Below, piece after piece: positions 9,501-14,603 of a stretch of 23,167 nt of DNA (the stretch's first letter is position 1; every line of letters begins with the position of its first letter). Source of the DNA: a virus; IMG/VR virus record IMGVR_UViG_3300024289_000099, positions 1 through 23,167 of that record; one strand, 5' to 3'. The notes beneath the pieces are model-generated. The model did not search any database and was not told the DNA's origin. It worked only from the letters and a program-made list of their open reading frames with translations. The position numbers were made by a program, and so were the translations under genes.

Positions 9501-12111
9501 CAGGAAGAATTATCTTTAACTGATTAAGTACACTAGTAAATGCACTGGTTTCTCCGCCGACGGTTGTTGCATTGAGCGCATCATAGTAAGCAAGTCCTGC
9601 TTTAATAGTCTGACTGGTGCCGCCATAGATTAGGTCATAGACCATGGCATCAATGATAAATCCTACATCTCTTCCACACTTGTCTGCGTCATATCCAGGA
9701 ATGCTTCCAGGATTGAGTTGATCGGTGATATAGCCTAAGACTTCATTTTGTATAAATGTCCTATTGGCAATGATGATATCTTTAGCATATGATTTATCAG
9801 TTACCAACCCTCCTGGATTAGTATAGGTAATAACAGTCGACGGCGTACCTGATTCTATGATATAAACGATCTTGTTGAACAGTGTGGTCACAGTCGCAGC
9901 ACTGGCCACATAGGTAGTGCTACCATAGATAGTATTCAAGACAAGGTCTCTTACTTTCTTGATAGCAGCAAGTGTCTGACCTTTCTGATAGCTAGTTACC
10001 ACTCCTGAGTAAGATCTTAGATATGCATTGGCTGCGGTCACGGTTCGATATGTAGATCCTAGTACTAGGTCATCCATGACCGCATTAATCATGAGATCCA
10101 CGTCTCTCTTACATTTTACTGTATCAAATGTAAAGTTTCCATCGAATGGTTCTATGTCTGCGGCTATCTGCGCATCGATCCAACCGACGATTTCTTCTTG
10201 GAACCATTGTTTGTTTAGATATAGTAACTGTGCTGCTGCCTTGTAGTTTCCAGCGTTAGAAATAGCAGGATATACTCTATTGGCAGGATCTGTTAGATAA
10301 TGTCTTGCAAATAGTTGTGTTGACGTAGTGATGCTGTCAATAGTAGAATCTCTACGGAATATATCAAATGCCCAAGGACTTGAACTAGGTCCTGATCTAG
10401 GCTTAACTAAGACACGTCTGAACTCGTCACCGATCAATGAAACGTTCTGTGATACTTTCAAAGGAAAGTTTTCTTCGTAGATACCACTTTCGATAAAAAT
10501 AGTGATCTGTATATTTTTAGTAATGTCACCATAGCTTATAGCTTCACCAATCTGGAAAGACCCATATTTGATGTCAACGTCAAACAGTTCATTTCCCTGA
10601 TTATCCATAGCACCAGTATGTGTTAGAATCTGTGCTAATGCTCCCGAGGTTTCGCCTCGCATGTATAATCCAGGTCTAATATCTCTAGTTGCTAGAGCAG
10701 TAGGCGTATCTACCGAATAGTTTCCAGTAAAGTCTGTGAGCTTACCTGCTGTATAGATAGCGAACGTTGGAAGGTTAGCCACGACACTAGGAACGCTGGT
10801 AAAACCAGAACCTGGATCAGTGATCGTAACGCTTTGGATAACTCCGCCGACTACGTTTGCAGTACCAAATGCGCCAGATCCTCCACCGCCAGTAATACGT
10901 ACAGAAACAAGTCCAAACCCACTACCACCATTGGAAATAGCGATGTTGTTGACCTTATAGGTTACATCAAATGTTGCGCCTGCGCCGAATGTTACTTTGG
11001 TTGTGTTTGAGGCAGTACTAGCTACTGATAAGTTACCTGGAATCGCACTATAAACACCTGAACTTAGTATCTTAAATGTTATTAGAGAACCCGGAGTGGA
11101 TGCTGTACTGAGCACCTGTATCTTACAAGGCTGGCCACCGGAGGCGACTGTACCACCATCTAGGGTAATAATATCGCCAACCCAATAGTTTGAACCAGGA
11201 GCGTTGATCGTTATCTTATCAACGCTCATTAGGGCAGCGCCAACGAAGCCCGAACCGGAATCGTTTGAAATACTGATATTGCTTAGAGTACAGGTTCCTG
11301 CGCCATTATTATAAGTTAATAGCTTTTTGTATGGTCCTATCTCTACTCTAGATTCGTTTACTAGTTCTTCTGCACGTTTTAATGCAGCTTCTATTGTGCG
11401 ATAGGCATAGGCAAGAGCTCTACCTTGTAGTTCGTCGCTGACTCCAGGACGTGCATCAGCACCGCTAGTTGCGACATATAAGTTTGCGACAGAACCAAAA
11501 GCACTGCTGTCTACGTAGGATTTTGTTGCTGCGATCAATCCATCATAGGTTTGATCATCTTCAGGCTGTGGGTTTCTTGACAAAATCAACGGACCAGTCA
11601 TTCTTCCGAATGCTTCGTTGACTTCACCTGTGGCAGGATCTATAGCATTAATACCTGCTCTAGCGATCTTGCTGTCTACGTATCCTTTGTTTGCTGCTTC
11701 GCCAGATGCAACAGGAGTTGTAAGATCAACGATTCTGTATTGATTACCACCTGATGTTGCGCTAAGATTTCCACCTAGCTGTGGATATCTATCTGCTGAA
11801 ATCGCAGAGAAAATAGCGTTAAGTCTGATTTCATTAGGATTAGATGTTTGATCTACGCTAATGCCAACGCCCGGAACTAGCTGTTTAAACTTTAAACCTG
11901 TAGTAGTTTGGTTAACAGTTACTAGCGCACCTTCTTGACCTACATAGGAAGTAGGAGCGTCTGATAGTCCTGTAAACTTTAGTCTTTCACCGAGACCTAA
12001 AGAACTGTATAGTTCGAGAAAGTTGTCGTTGACTTTACTAAAGGAGTCGCGAATACTATCGCCTGTGCCGTCATTACCAACCGCACCAATATCAATGATT
12101 TTTCTTGCCAT
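3541..12111 (-). CDS. Giant modular virion structural protein (2856 aa)
   Basis: The product has 2856 residues. ATG 12111 is preceded by a weak GGGA. Visible modules in order: an N-terminal IDIG-NDGTGDSIR-FSKVNDNFLELY module (1-40); a segment with VATSGADARPG and YRTIEAAL like the start of pectate-lyase-type beta-helices (~210-245); three C-x-RDV helical repeats (Cys at ~667, 812, 982); a beta-helix-like IESGIYEENFPLKV segment between the first two parts; three TISN-SPAV...HGL modules (from ~1238, 1551 and 2041); two SGTTLTV...GMVLSG...QTV modules (from ~1670 and 1885); a GNQKVINIANPVNPLDAVN segment near 2400; and a terminal domain (~2725-2856) with ADLAENY, GDTRVAGVV and LQGRVPCKVVGKIKKGD. 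Similar very large proteins occur in cyanophage-type myoviruses as fibre or baseplate appendage proteins. The location in the virion is inferred. Confidence 0.88.
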   Translation of the reverse strand: MARKIIDIGAVGNDGTGDSIRDSFSKVNDNFLELYSSLGLGERLKFTGLSDAPTSYVGQEGALVTVNQTTTGLKFKQLVPGVGISVDQTSNPNEIRLNAIFSAISADRYPQLGGNLSATSGGNQYRIVDLTTPVASGEAANKGYVDSKIARAGINAIDPATGEVNEAFGRMTGPLILSRNPQPEDDQTYDGLIAATKSYVDSSAFGSVANLYVATSGADARPGVSDELQGRALAYAYRTIEAALKRAEELVNESRVEIGPYKKLLTYNNGAGTCTLSNISISNDSGSGFVGAALMSVDKITINAPGSNYWVGDIITLDGGTVASGGQPCKIQVLSTASTPGSLITFKILSSGVYSAIPGNLSVASTASNTTKVTFGAGATFDVTYKVNNIAISNGGSGFGLVSVRITGGGGSGAFGTANVVGGVIQSVTITDPGSGFTSVPSVVANLPTFAIYTAGKLTDFTGNYSVDTPTALATRDIRPGLYMRGETSGALAQILTHTGAMDNQGNELFDVDIKYGSFQIGEAISYGDITKNIQITIFIESGIYEENFPLKVSQNVSLIGDEFRRVLVKPRSGPSSSPWAFDIFRRDSTIDSITTSTQLFARHYLTDPANRVYPAISNAGNYKAAAQLLYLNKQWFQEEIVGWIDAQIAADIEPFDGNFTFDTVKCKRDVDLMINAVMDDLVLGSTYRTVTAANAYLRSYSGVVTSYQKGQTLAAIKKVRDLVLNTIYGSTTYVASAATVTTLFNKIVYIIESGTPSTVITYTNPGGLVTDKSYAKDIIIANRTFIQNEVLGYITDQLNPGSIPGYDADKCGRDVGFIIDAMVYDLIYGGTSQTIKAGLAYYDALNATTVGGETSAFTSVLNQLKIILPAVISNQTSWTGKSASNTTSQTTTLPAASSSGVSATTLTSAFDIIKDIIINGVGAASAASPVDPTIDANAANIVAANDRTVTLAASVSIQNQVISYLNATYSPGTFTYNRKLCKRDVGLIVEALIFDLRYGGYNRTISAALKYFQSASALKAITDQLDQTVAAWNHLIVLTDYVLQNILYTNSTQELVPQIIDNAYIAEGGTRAIVTNLVNAIIDIVSGSTLVNLPKDNNKIDVFMMNDATMLRRMTAQGQGGFMMILDPAGQILAKSPYCQESASFIGSTGRKQFAGGMFVDGFAGNLEFTMVSKISSTRIVVTGLQRFPNLPASVIITGSVYRINYVRDWVYNVNGSTATFVFDPGTPYTKDVGVQTCTISNGSPAVITKVDHGLQAGATITFTTTGSLPTGLSVGKRYYVLLIGLGANSFQVTDTLGSITPVATTSAGSGTHTYNRVYELLMPGNRSMLSNDFTQVADLGYGVMVTNGGLTEAVSMFTYYCQVSYYSINGGQIRSIAGSSAHGVYALVAEGSDPLEVPTPTDLYYDLAQSVTCYYPSGNYANSAQGVIVYINNYTYVPLPNSELEVDHGSGILYRYPINSAYTGADLPSGVARLTLGSTTGASGLSGLYAQINDGTLMTVRQNQALMLTGTLSGVSVRPSTGLVLTEAANNVYRVLQFTDYNDPNAPFTCTISNASPAVVTRNNHGLLTNYSLTFSSTATLPTGITAGQVYYVINPTSNTFQISTVKGGGAVTTTSAGSGTFSYTPTGLTTTLLRENYQYISMTVYQPNDYATVETTATATAQTTATMTGSSISGTTLTVGTLSSGTISAGMVLSGGTTASGTYIVSNISGSGNGSTWTVSISQTVSSTTITGTSNQVTLSSTTGMTVNTPIKFGISTQATNSDALTNYITVTSTLGMVVNMPVSFTTAQGSSPIGGLTSGTTYYVSSIISGTQLTISATNGGSVLSVTTSAGLMNVLTTGAFGGITAGQQYYVGSIPSSGKITLSTTPHVTTTATATTITTASFTGSISSSILTVTNLASGTIIAGMVLSGSGIAANTYIVSGSGASWIVNTAQTVASTSMSATAYTVTVTNSGLMSIGQPIAFTGTGFGNIASGTQYYIAAIPSSTSLALSATSALTSIFQISNASGSIPGIAKHNPVTVSSASGTINTVFGGGTPVTISVASPAVLTSTYAHGLSAGDVVKLETSGTLPTGLLATTHYFVLASGLTTTSFTLSLTPGGTAIQTSLLNAGTHSVSKVRGRVGDTWFAVVALGPYDRSRAAGSVFNWKGVNYVITKYDPETVTNTAFGRVYVSQINLVTGVQSGVGLNDSVISYTSAITLKAGVRRGTTNANGTLTIRIALTRVTGHDLLDIGTGSYADTNYPNEIYGPAVNARNAAGEVIEKTVGRVFYVTTDQYGNFRVGPYFSVDQGTGKVSFSAAIALSNLDGLGFKRGVPISEFSTDSSFANNATDTVPTQNATRIYLERRLGLTHNGAVVDPSQVIPINTGGFLPLNGALKMKANLDMGNQKVINIANPVNPLDAVNLQSMTFANFQDFSGASIASGQLLSFTGTGFGAVNATVTGDITLSLNPTTRLITASVGAGTITNSKVSGSAAIDQSKLNMNAATTRTNATGINQAALGLASFDDALFVSTNGWITIKTNSLPLTSISQIASNTVLGNSSISTGNITAVNFTTVVDSGGSIKKSQYSTTGFLRRTGGTGTGDGDYTVVEMSAAYTGSSDNNKLINRDSSGNFSANEINVSKVNVDNNTSIDTATAGSGGYIRYYGWNSVGGILVQSGTVSTDNKSLYWNDTHQFKTKDGGTDAPITASSIQVTAITTGGNTNSGTITGRWTLTGTSPNESRLQATYSADLAENYEGDKEYEVGTVLVFGGEKEVTTSNIKGDTRVAGVVSNTAAYTMYEACPGFKNLVALQGRVPCKVVGKIKKGDILITSGIPGVAVAATGDVKVGTVVGKALKDYDSDHIGTVEIAVGRT
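8964..10233 (-). repeat. Three diverged C-x-RDV protein modules in the giant protein
   Basis: Three coding segments share the pattern: hydrophobic helix, then K/L-C-K/G-RDV, then an aliphatic stretch with (I/V)-(N/D/E)-A and DL, then YG or GS, T, and an A-x-x-Y helix. The Cys codons lie at about 10113, 9678 and 9168, which is 145 and 170 residues apart. The modules are clearly related at protein level but too diverged to show as DNA repeats. They are probably old internal duplications. The function is unknown; the single conserved Cys followed by Arg-Asp is the most fixed feature. Confidence 0.7.
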
Positions 12112-12139
12112 GGTTTATCCCAAGAATAGCTTATATCCA

Positions 12140-12147
12140 TTATTTAG
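12140..12147 (-). promoter_or_regulatory. Candidate late-promoter box CTAAATAA for the giant structural gene
   Basis: The minus strand reads CTAAATAA at 12147-12140, 28 bases before ATG 12111. It resembles the T4 late box TATAAATA and the NATAAATA form described for cyanophages, though with CT in place of TAT. The same eight bases occur before the plus-strand gene at 12498. A transcript from it would have a short leader. The motif is short and AT-rich, so chance is possible. Confidence 0.4.
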
Positions 12148-12180
12148 CCTAAACTTTTATAAGCCTAATGTAAATACCAT

Positions 12181-12468
12181 ATGTACTTGGGAAAAGAAAC
12201 AGAATTAAATCAATATGTAAGAACCAGCAAGCTCGGTAATGAGCATGTTTATTATCGTCGAAAGACTCTGGCTATCTTCCGTTGTGATAACTGTGACGAA
12301 ATCTTTAAAAGAGATCTAAAAAAGATGCATAAGAAAAGATTGAGCAACAATTTTTTCCATTGCTGTTCGAAGTGTGACTCTAAACGTTTTGCGCAGAAAA
12401 AAGGAGTAGAACAGAAAAAGATATGGGATATGCCTGCCAGTACAGAACTTCCTGTGGCCAAGTATTGA
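12181..12468 (+). CDS. Small zinc-ribbon protein (95 aa), unknown role
   Basis: The product has 95 residues and opens MYLGKETEL. It has two CxxC knuckles, C35-x2-C38 (FRCDNCDEIF) and C62-x2-C65 (CCSKC), separated by a Lys/Arg-rich helix, so a zinc-ribbon fold is likely. The C-terminus has an IWDMPAS stretch. Similar small zinc-finger proteins are familiar from T4-like aquatic phages, where they lack a defined role; nucleic-acid binding is an inference. It is the first gene of the only plus-strand island, 69 bases from the divergent giant structural gene. No Shine-Dalgarno is visible before the ATG. No alternative start was found that keeps the YLGK opening. Confidence 0.75.
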   Translation: MYLGKETELNQYVRTSKLGNEHVYYRRKTLAIFRCDNCDEIFKRDLKKMHKKRLSNNFFHCCSKCDSKRFAQKKGVEQKKIWDMPASTELPVAKY

Positions 12469-12471
12469 CAA

Positions 12472-12479
12472 CTAAATAA
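12472..12479 (+). promoter_or_regulatory. Candidate late-promoter box CTAAATAA before the basic protein gene
   Basis: CTAAATAA lies 18 bases before ATG 12498, in the 29-base gap after the zinc-ribbon gene. It is identical to the eight bases before the giant structural gene on the other strand. A TTGACA at 12465-12470 just upstream has no matching -10 at 16-18 bases, so a sigma-70 reading is weaker. Confidence 0.35.
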
Positions 12480-12497
12480 AGCACAAGGAGATTTACT

Positions 12498-12737
12498 ATG
12501 TTAAAGCTATTAGCCAAACTTTTTGGAGCCAAGAATACAGCACCAGCTGAGCCAGAGGCACCCTATAAAGTAGAAGCACCTGCTCCAGCACCAACGCCGG
12601 TCGCAGAACAGGCAGCTCAGGCTGTGGTAGAAAGCATTGCACCTGCCAAAAAGAAAGCACCTGCCAAAAAGACTGGTGCTCCTAAGCAAGGTGCTGCTAA
12701 AAAACCACGTAAGCCTAAATCAAAGCCCCAAGCGTAA
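12498..12737 (+). CDS. Lys/Ala/Pro-rich basic protein (79 aa), histone-H1-like composition
   Basis: The product has 79 residues, with AGGAG seven bases before the ATG. The first ~12 residues form a short amphipathic hydrophobic helix (MLKLLAKLFGAKN). A Glu/Pro/Ala linker follows (APAPAPTPVAEQAAQ), then a strongly basic tail of AKKK, PAKK and KKPRKPKSKP runs, much like the tails of histone H1 or bacterial AlgP/HU-like tails. DNA, RNA or polyanion binding is inferred from composition alone. The reading frame ends inside the 3' end of the convergent uvdE gene, an 18-base overlap of tails. It shares the plus-strand island with the zinc-ribbon gene. Confidence 0.7.
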   Translation: MLKLLAKLFGAKNTAPAEPEAPYKVEAPAPAPTPVAEQAAQAVVESIAPAKKKAPAKKTGAPKQGAAKKPRKPKSKPQA

Positions 12738-13745
12738 GGCTTGCTGATGTAGAGCAAAACTAGCTAGATTTTTAGCTTTGCTCTCACACATAATATCAAA
12801 GCTGTCTCGGAAACTCAGAGCCCATTCATTAACTGCTGTATTCCAGTAGAAGTTAGAGTGAGCTCTGAGTTTCGCTTTTTTGTAACCTTCGGAAAGTAGT
12901 TTGTGATAGTCGGGCAATGTTTGATCGCAATGATCTACGAGAACATCTTCACGACTAATAGAATAATGCATGACAGGCCTAACACCCCGCCAGCTCTCAA
13001 CCACCATTTGAACACGCGAGTCCATGGGTTGTATATATTCCCCGCTATGTACCCAATGGTGATGTACATCCATAACCACAGGAACGATATCGCTAATACT
13101 AAGGCAAGTTTCAAGTCCATGCGTCATTTCCTCATTTTCGATAGTGATAGTGTTACGTGCTTCGGGTGTTAAGCGGCCCAATACAGCACGTATTCCATCG
13201 GGGCCTCGTCGACCCGCGATATGAACGTTGATTTTAAAGTCCTGAAACGTTTGGCCAAATCCCATCCAGCGAGCCATGTCCACATGATATTCAAACTCCT
13301 CTATAGATCGGCTGACAATATCATCGTTATCACTTGCCAGCACAGTAAACTGACCAGGATGAAAACTGAGCCTAACACGATTCTTGCGAGCCAAATCACC
13401 GACGGCTCTGAAATGTCTTTCGGCGTAATCTCGCACATCGGGAGTCCGCCAAAACCAAGACCAGCTTGGCTCAGTGTACACAGGAAGTATATCGCTGCTG
13501 AGTCGTACCATTCTAAGATCTTCATCAAGTGCTCCTACACGTTCTACAAGAAGACGTGTGGACTCAATGTTTTGTTTCATGAGAGACCATAGTTTATCTA
13601 CAGCCACGTCCTTGGTTTGTCTATTTAACCAAGCTACGGTAGTAGTTCCGGTGTTGTAGATCTTGCACTCATCTTTAGGCTTAATGCCATCTACCTGATG
13701 AGGGTGATCGATCCATTTGCAAGCGAAGCCAATACGTTTAGTCAT
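12720..13745 (-). CDS. uvsE: UV damage endonuclease UvdE/UvsE family
   Basis: The product has 341 residues from ATG 13745; an in-frame TTG 36 bases upstream (13781) is less likely. UvdE enzymes nick DNA 5' to UV photoproducts and other lesions and start excision repair, using a metal-bearing TIM barrel. Family ligand motifs are visible: H129 in SFHPGQF, H175 in VHIAG, E203 in IENEE, D226 and H229 in MDVHHH, H260 in VMHYS and E321 in IMCESK. The set looks complete, so activity is expected. The length is near the family norm (about 300 residues or a little more). It is the last gene of the minus-strand run, 19 bases after the glycosyltransferase stop. It has no Shine-Dalgarno but a perfect sigma-70 promoter directly upstream. 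It probably repairs phage DNA damaged by sunlight. Confidence 0.93.
   Translation of the reverse strand: MTKRIGFACKWIDHPHQVDGIKPKDECKIYNTGTTTVAWLNRQTKDVAVDKLWSLMKQNIESTRLLVERVGALDEDLRMVRLSSDILPVYTEPSWSWFWRTPDVRDYAERHFRAVGDLARKNRVRLSFHPGQFTVLASDNDDIVSRSIEEFEYHVDMARWMGFGQTFQDFKINVHIAGRRGPDGIRAVLGRLTPEARNTITIENEEMTHGLETCLSISDIVPVVMDVHHHWVHSGEYIQPMDSRVQMVVESWRGVRPVMHYSISREDVLVDHCDQTLPDYHKLLSEGYKKAKLRAHSNFYWNTAVNEWALSFRDSFDIMCESKAKNLASFALHQQALRLGL
12751..12784. other. Imperfect inverted repeat at the convergent gene junction
   Basis: AGAGCAAA (12751-12758) pairs with TTTGCTCT (12777-12784). Inside it GCTA (12763-12766) pairs with TAGC (12773-12776), leaving a four-base bulge and a six-base loop. 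It begins 13 bases after the stop of the plus-strand basic gene and lies inside the uvdE 3' coding end. No T-run follows on the plus strand, so a classical intrinsic terminator is not supported. It may stabilise or process mRNA ends, or be chance. Confidence 0.35.
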
Positions 13746-13751
13746 AGTATT

Positions 13752-13781
13752 ATTATACAATAAATCAACGCCAGTTGTCAA
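13752..13781 (-). promoter_or_regulatory. Perfect-consensus sigma-70 promoter for uvdE
   Basis: The minus strand has TTGACA (13781-13776), an 18-base spacer and TATAAT (13757-13752). Both hexamers are perfect. The -35 lies in the last codons of the glycosyltransferase gene. The usual start point, about seven bases past the -10, falls on or beside the A of ATG 13745, so the mRNA would have no or almost no leader. Confidence 0.75.
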
Positions 13782-14451
13782 TGATGAAAGGATCCATTAC
13801 ATCTTCTGGTTTTGGATCTCCGTGGAATACTAATACGCTACATTGTGCAGGTATAGCGATGTCTTTTACTTCTTTGAATACACGTTTGGCGTTTATATAG
13901 ACTAGCTCTTCTTTGGTTCTTATTTCCCATTTATAGCTCATGATCCATTCTAATGGCCAATATTTGATATAAGACTTAGATATGCTGTAGATCCAATCTT
14001 GATCCCCGGGCATAGACAATGCTTCTCCGGGATTTTCTTTAAACTTTGCCCATATGATAGACTGTGATCCTTTAGTCCAACTCATTACTGAACTGTTTAA
14101 CACACACCAGTCCTTATGGAATGCTCGGTTGAAGTCTCTTATTCCATAAAAATCTTCGCCGCCAAGTAACTTTTCTATGTTACCACAGACTACAACATCG
14201 AGATCAAAATAAAGTATGCGGCCTTGTATGTCCAACGACGGATCGAACATATGAACTTTATGCCACCAACCTTTGGCATATCCGGCATTTGATTGCACTA
14301 TCAGTCTTACACCTTCGATGGGTTCGGGATCGTCCGTTAGGCAAACAAAATCGTAAGGTATCGTAATATGTCGAGAGACCATATTTCTCAATCTCTCGAC
14401 ATATTCTTTTCCGTATTTGTTTCCAAATCTAACGCAGAGTATAGTTACCAA
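13765..14451 (-). CDS. GT-A fold glycosyltransferase, GT8-like
   Basis: The product has 228 residues. The start is TTG 14451, because the conserved first strand (VTILCV) begins at once and no ATG lies upstream in frame; an AGGAG is ten bases before it. Motifs are FVCLTDD (35-41), the metal-binding DxD in ILYFDLDVVV (D83, D85), LNSSVMSW (118-125), GDQDWI (149-154) and FHGDPKP near the end (from 209). These fit GT8 and related nucleotide-sugar transferases, where DxD holds the metal and the sugar diphosphate. The acceptor is unknown: phage DNA, virion protein and host surface sugar are all possible. The start overlaps the stop of the small membrane gene by seven bases, and the coding end carries the -35 of the uvdE promoter. 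Confidence 0.8.
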   Translation of the reverse strand: MVTILCVRFGNKYGKEYVERLRNMVSRHITIPYDFVCLTDDPEPIEGVRLIVQSNAGYAKGWWHKVHMFDPSLDIQGRILYFDLDVVVCGNIEKLLGGEDFYGIRDFNRAFHKDWCVLNSSVMSWTKGSQSIIWAKFKENPGEALSMPGDQDWIYSISKSYIKYWPLEWIMSYKWEIRTKEELVYINAKRVFKEVKDIAIPAQCSVLVFHGDPKPEDVMDPFIIDNWR

Positions 14452-14603
14452 TGTCGTATCACTCCTGCTACAATAAAAATATTAGTGATAATGTAGATCA
14501 GGATGATTACAGTACGGACAAGTGCTATTTTATCAGCTTCCTGATCATTAGCACCTGCCTTTTCACCTAGGGCCTTTGCCCATAGTCTCCATATGTTACG
14601 CAT
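14445..14603 (-). CDS. Small single-span membrane protein (52 aa)
   Basis: The product has 52 residues from ATG 14603. It overlaps the QueD-like stop by eight bases upstream and the glycosyltransferase start by seven downstream, a packing that supports a real, coupled gene. The N-terminal half is soluble and charged (RLWAKALGEKAGANDQEADK). It is followed by one hydrophobic span, TVIILIYIITNIFIVAGVI (31-49), and a short RHW end. There is no cleavable signal site, so it is probably an inner-membrane anchor with the long side inside by the positive-inside rule. Similar short proteins are known to me from T4-like aquatic phages without a function. It might tether a neighbour to the membrane. Confidence 0.7.
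   Translation of the reverse strand: MRNIWRLWAKALGEKAGANDQEADKIALVRTVIILIYIITNIFIVAGVIRHW

Noticed and set aside
12252-12461. Minus-strand frame opposite the zinc-ribbon gene
   Set aside because: The plus frame has two CxxC knuckles and a familiar YLGK/IWDMP pattern. The minus frame has neither motifs nor a ribosome site.
12465-12500. Sigma-70 promoter for the plus-strand basic gene from TTGACA at 12465
   Set aside because: No -10 like hexamer occurs at 16-18 bases; the region there is the ribosome binding site.
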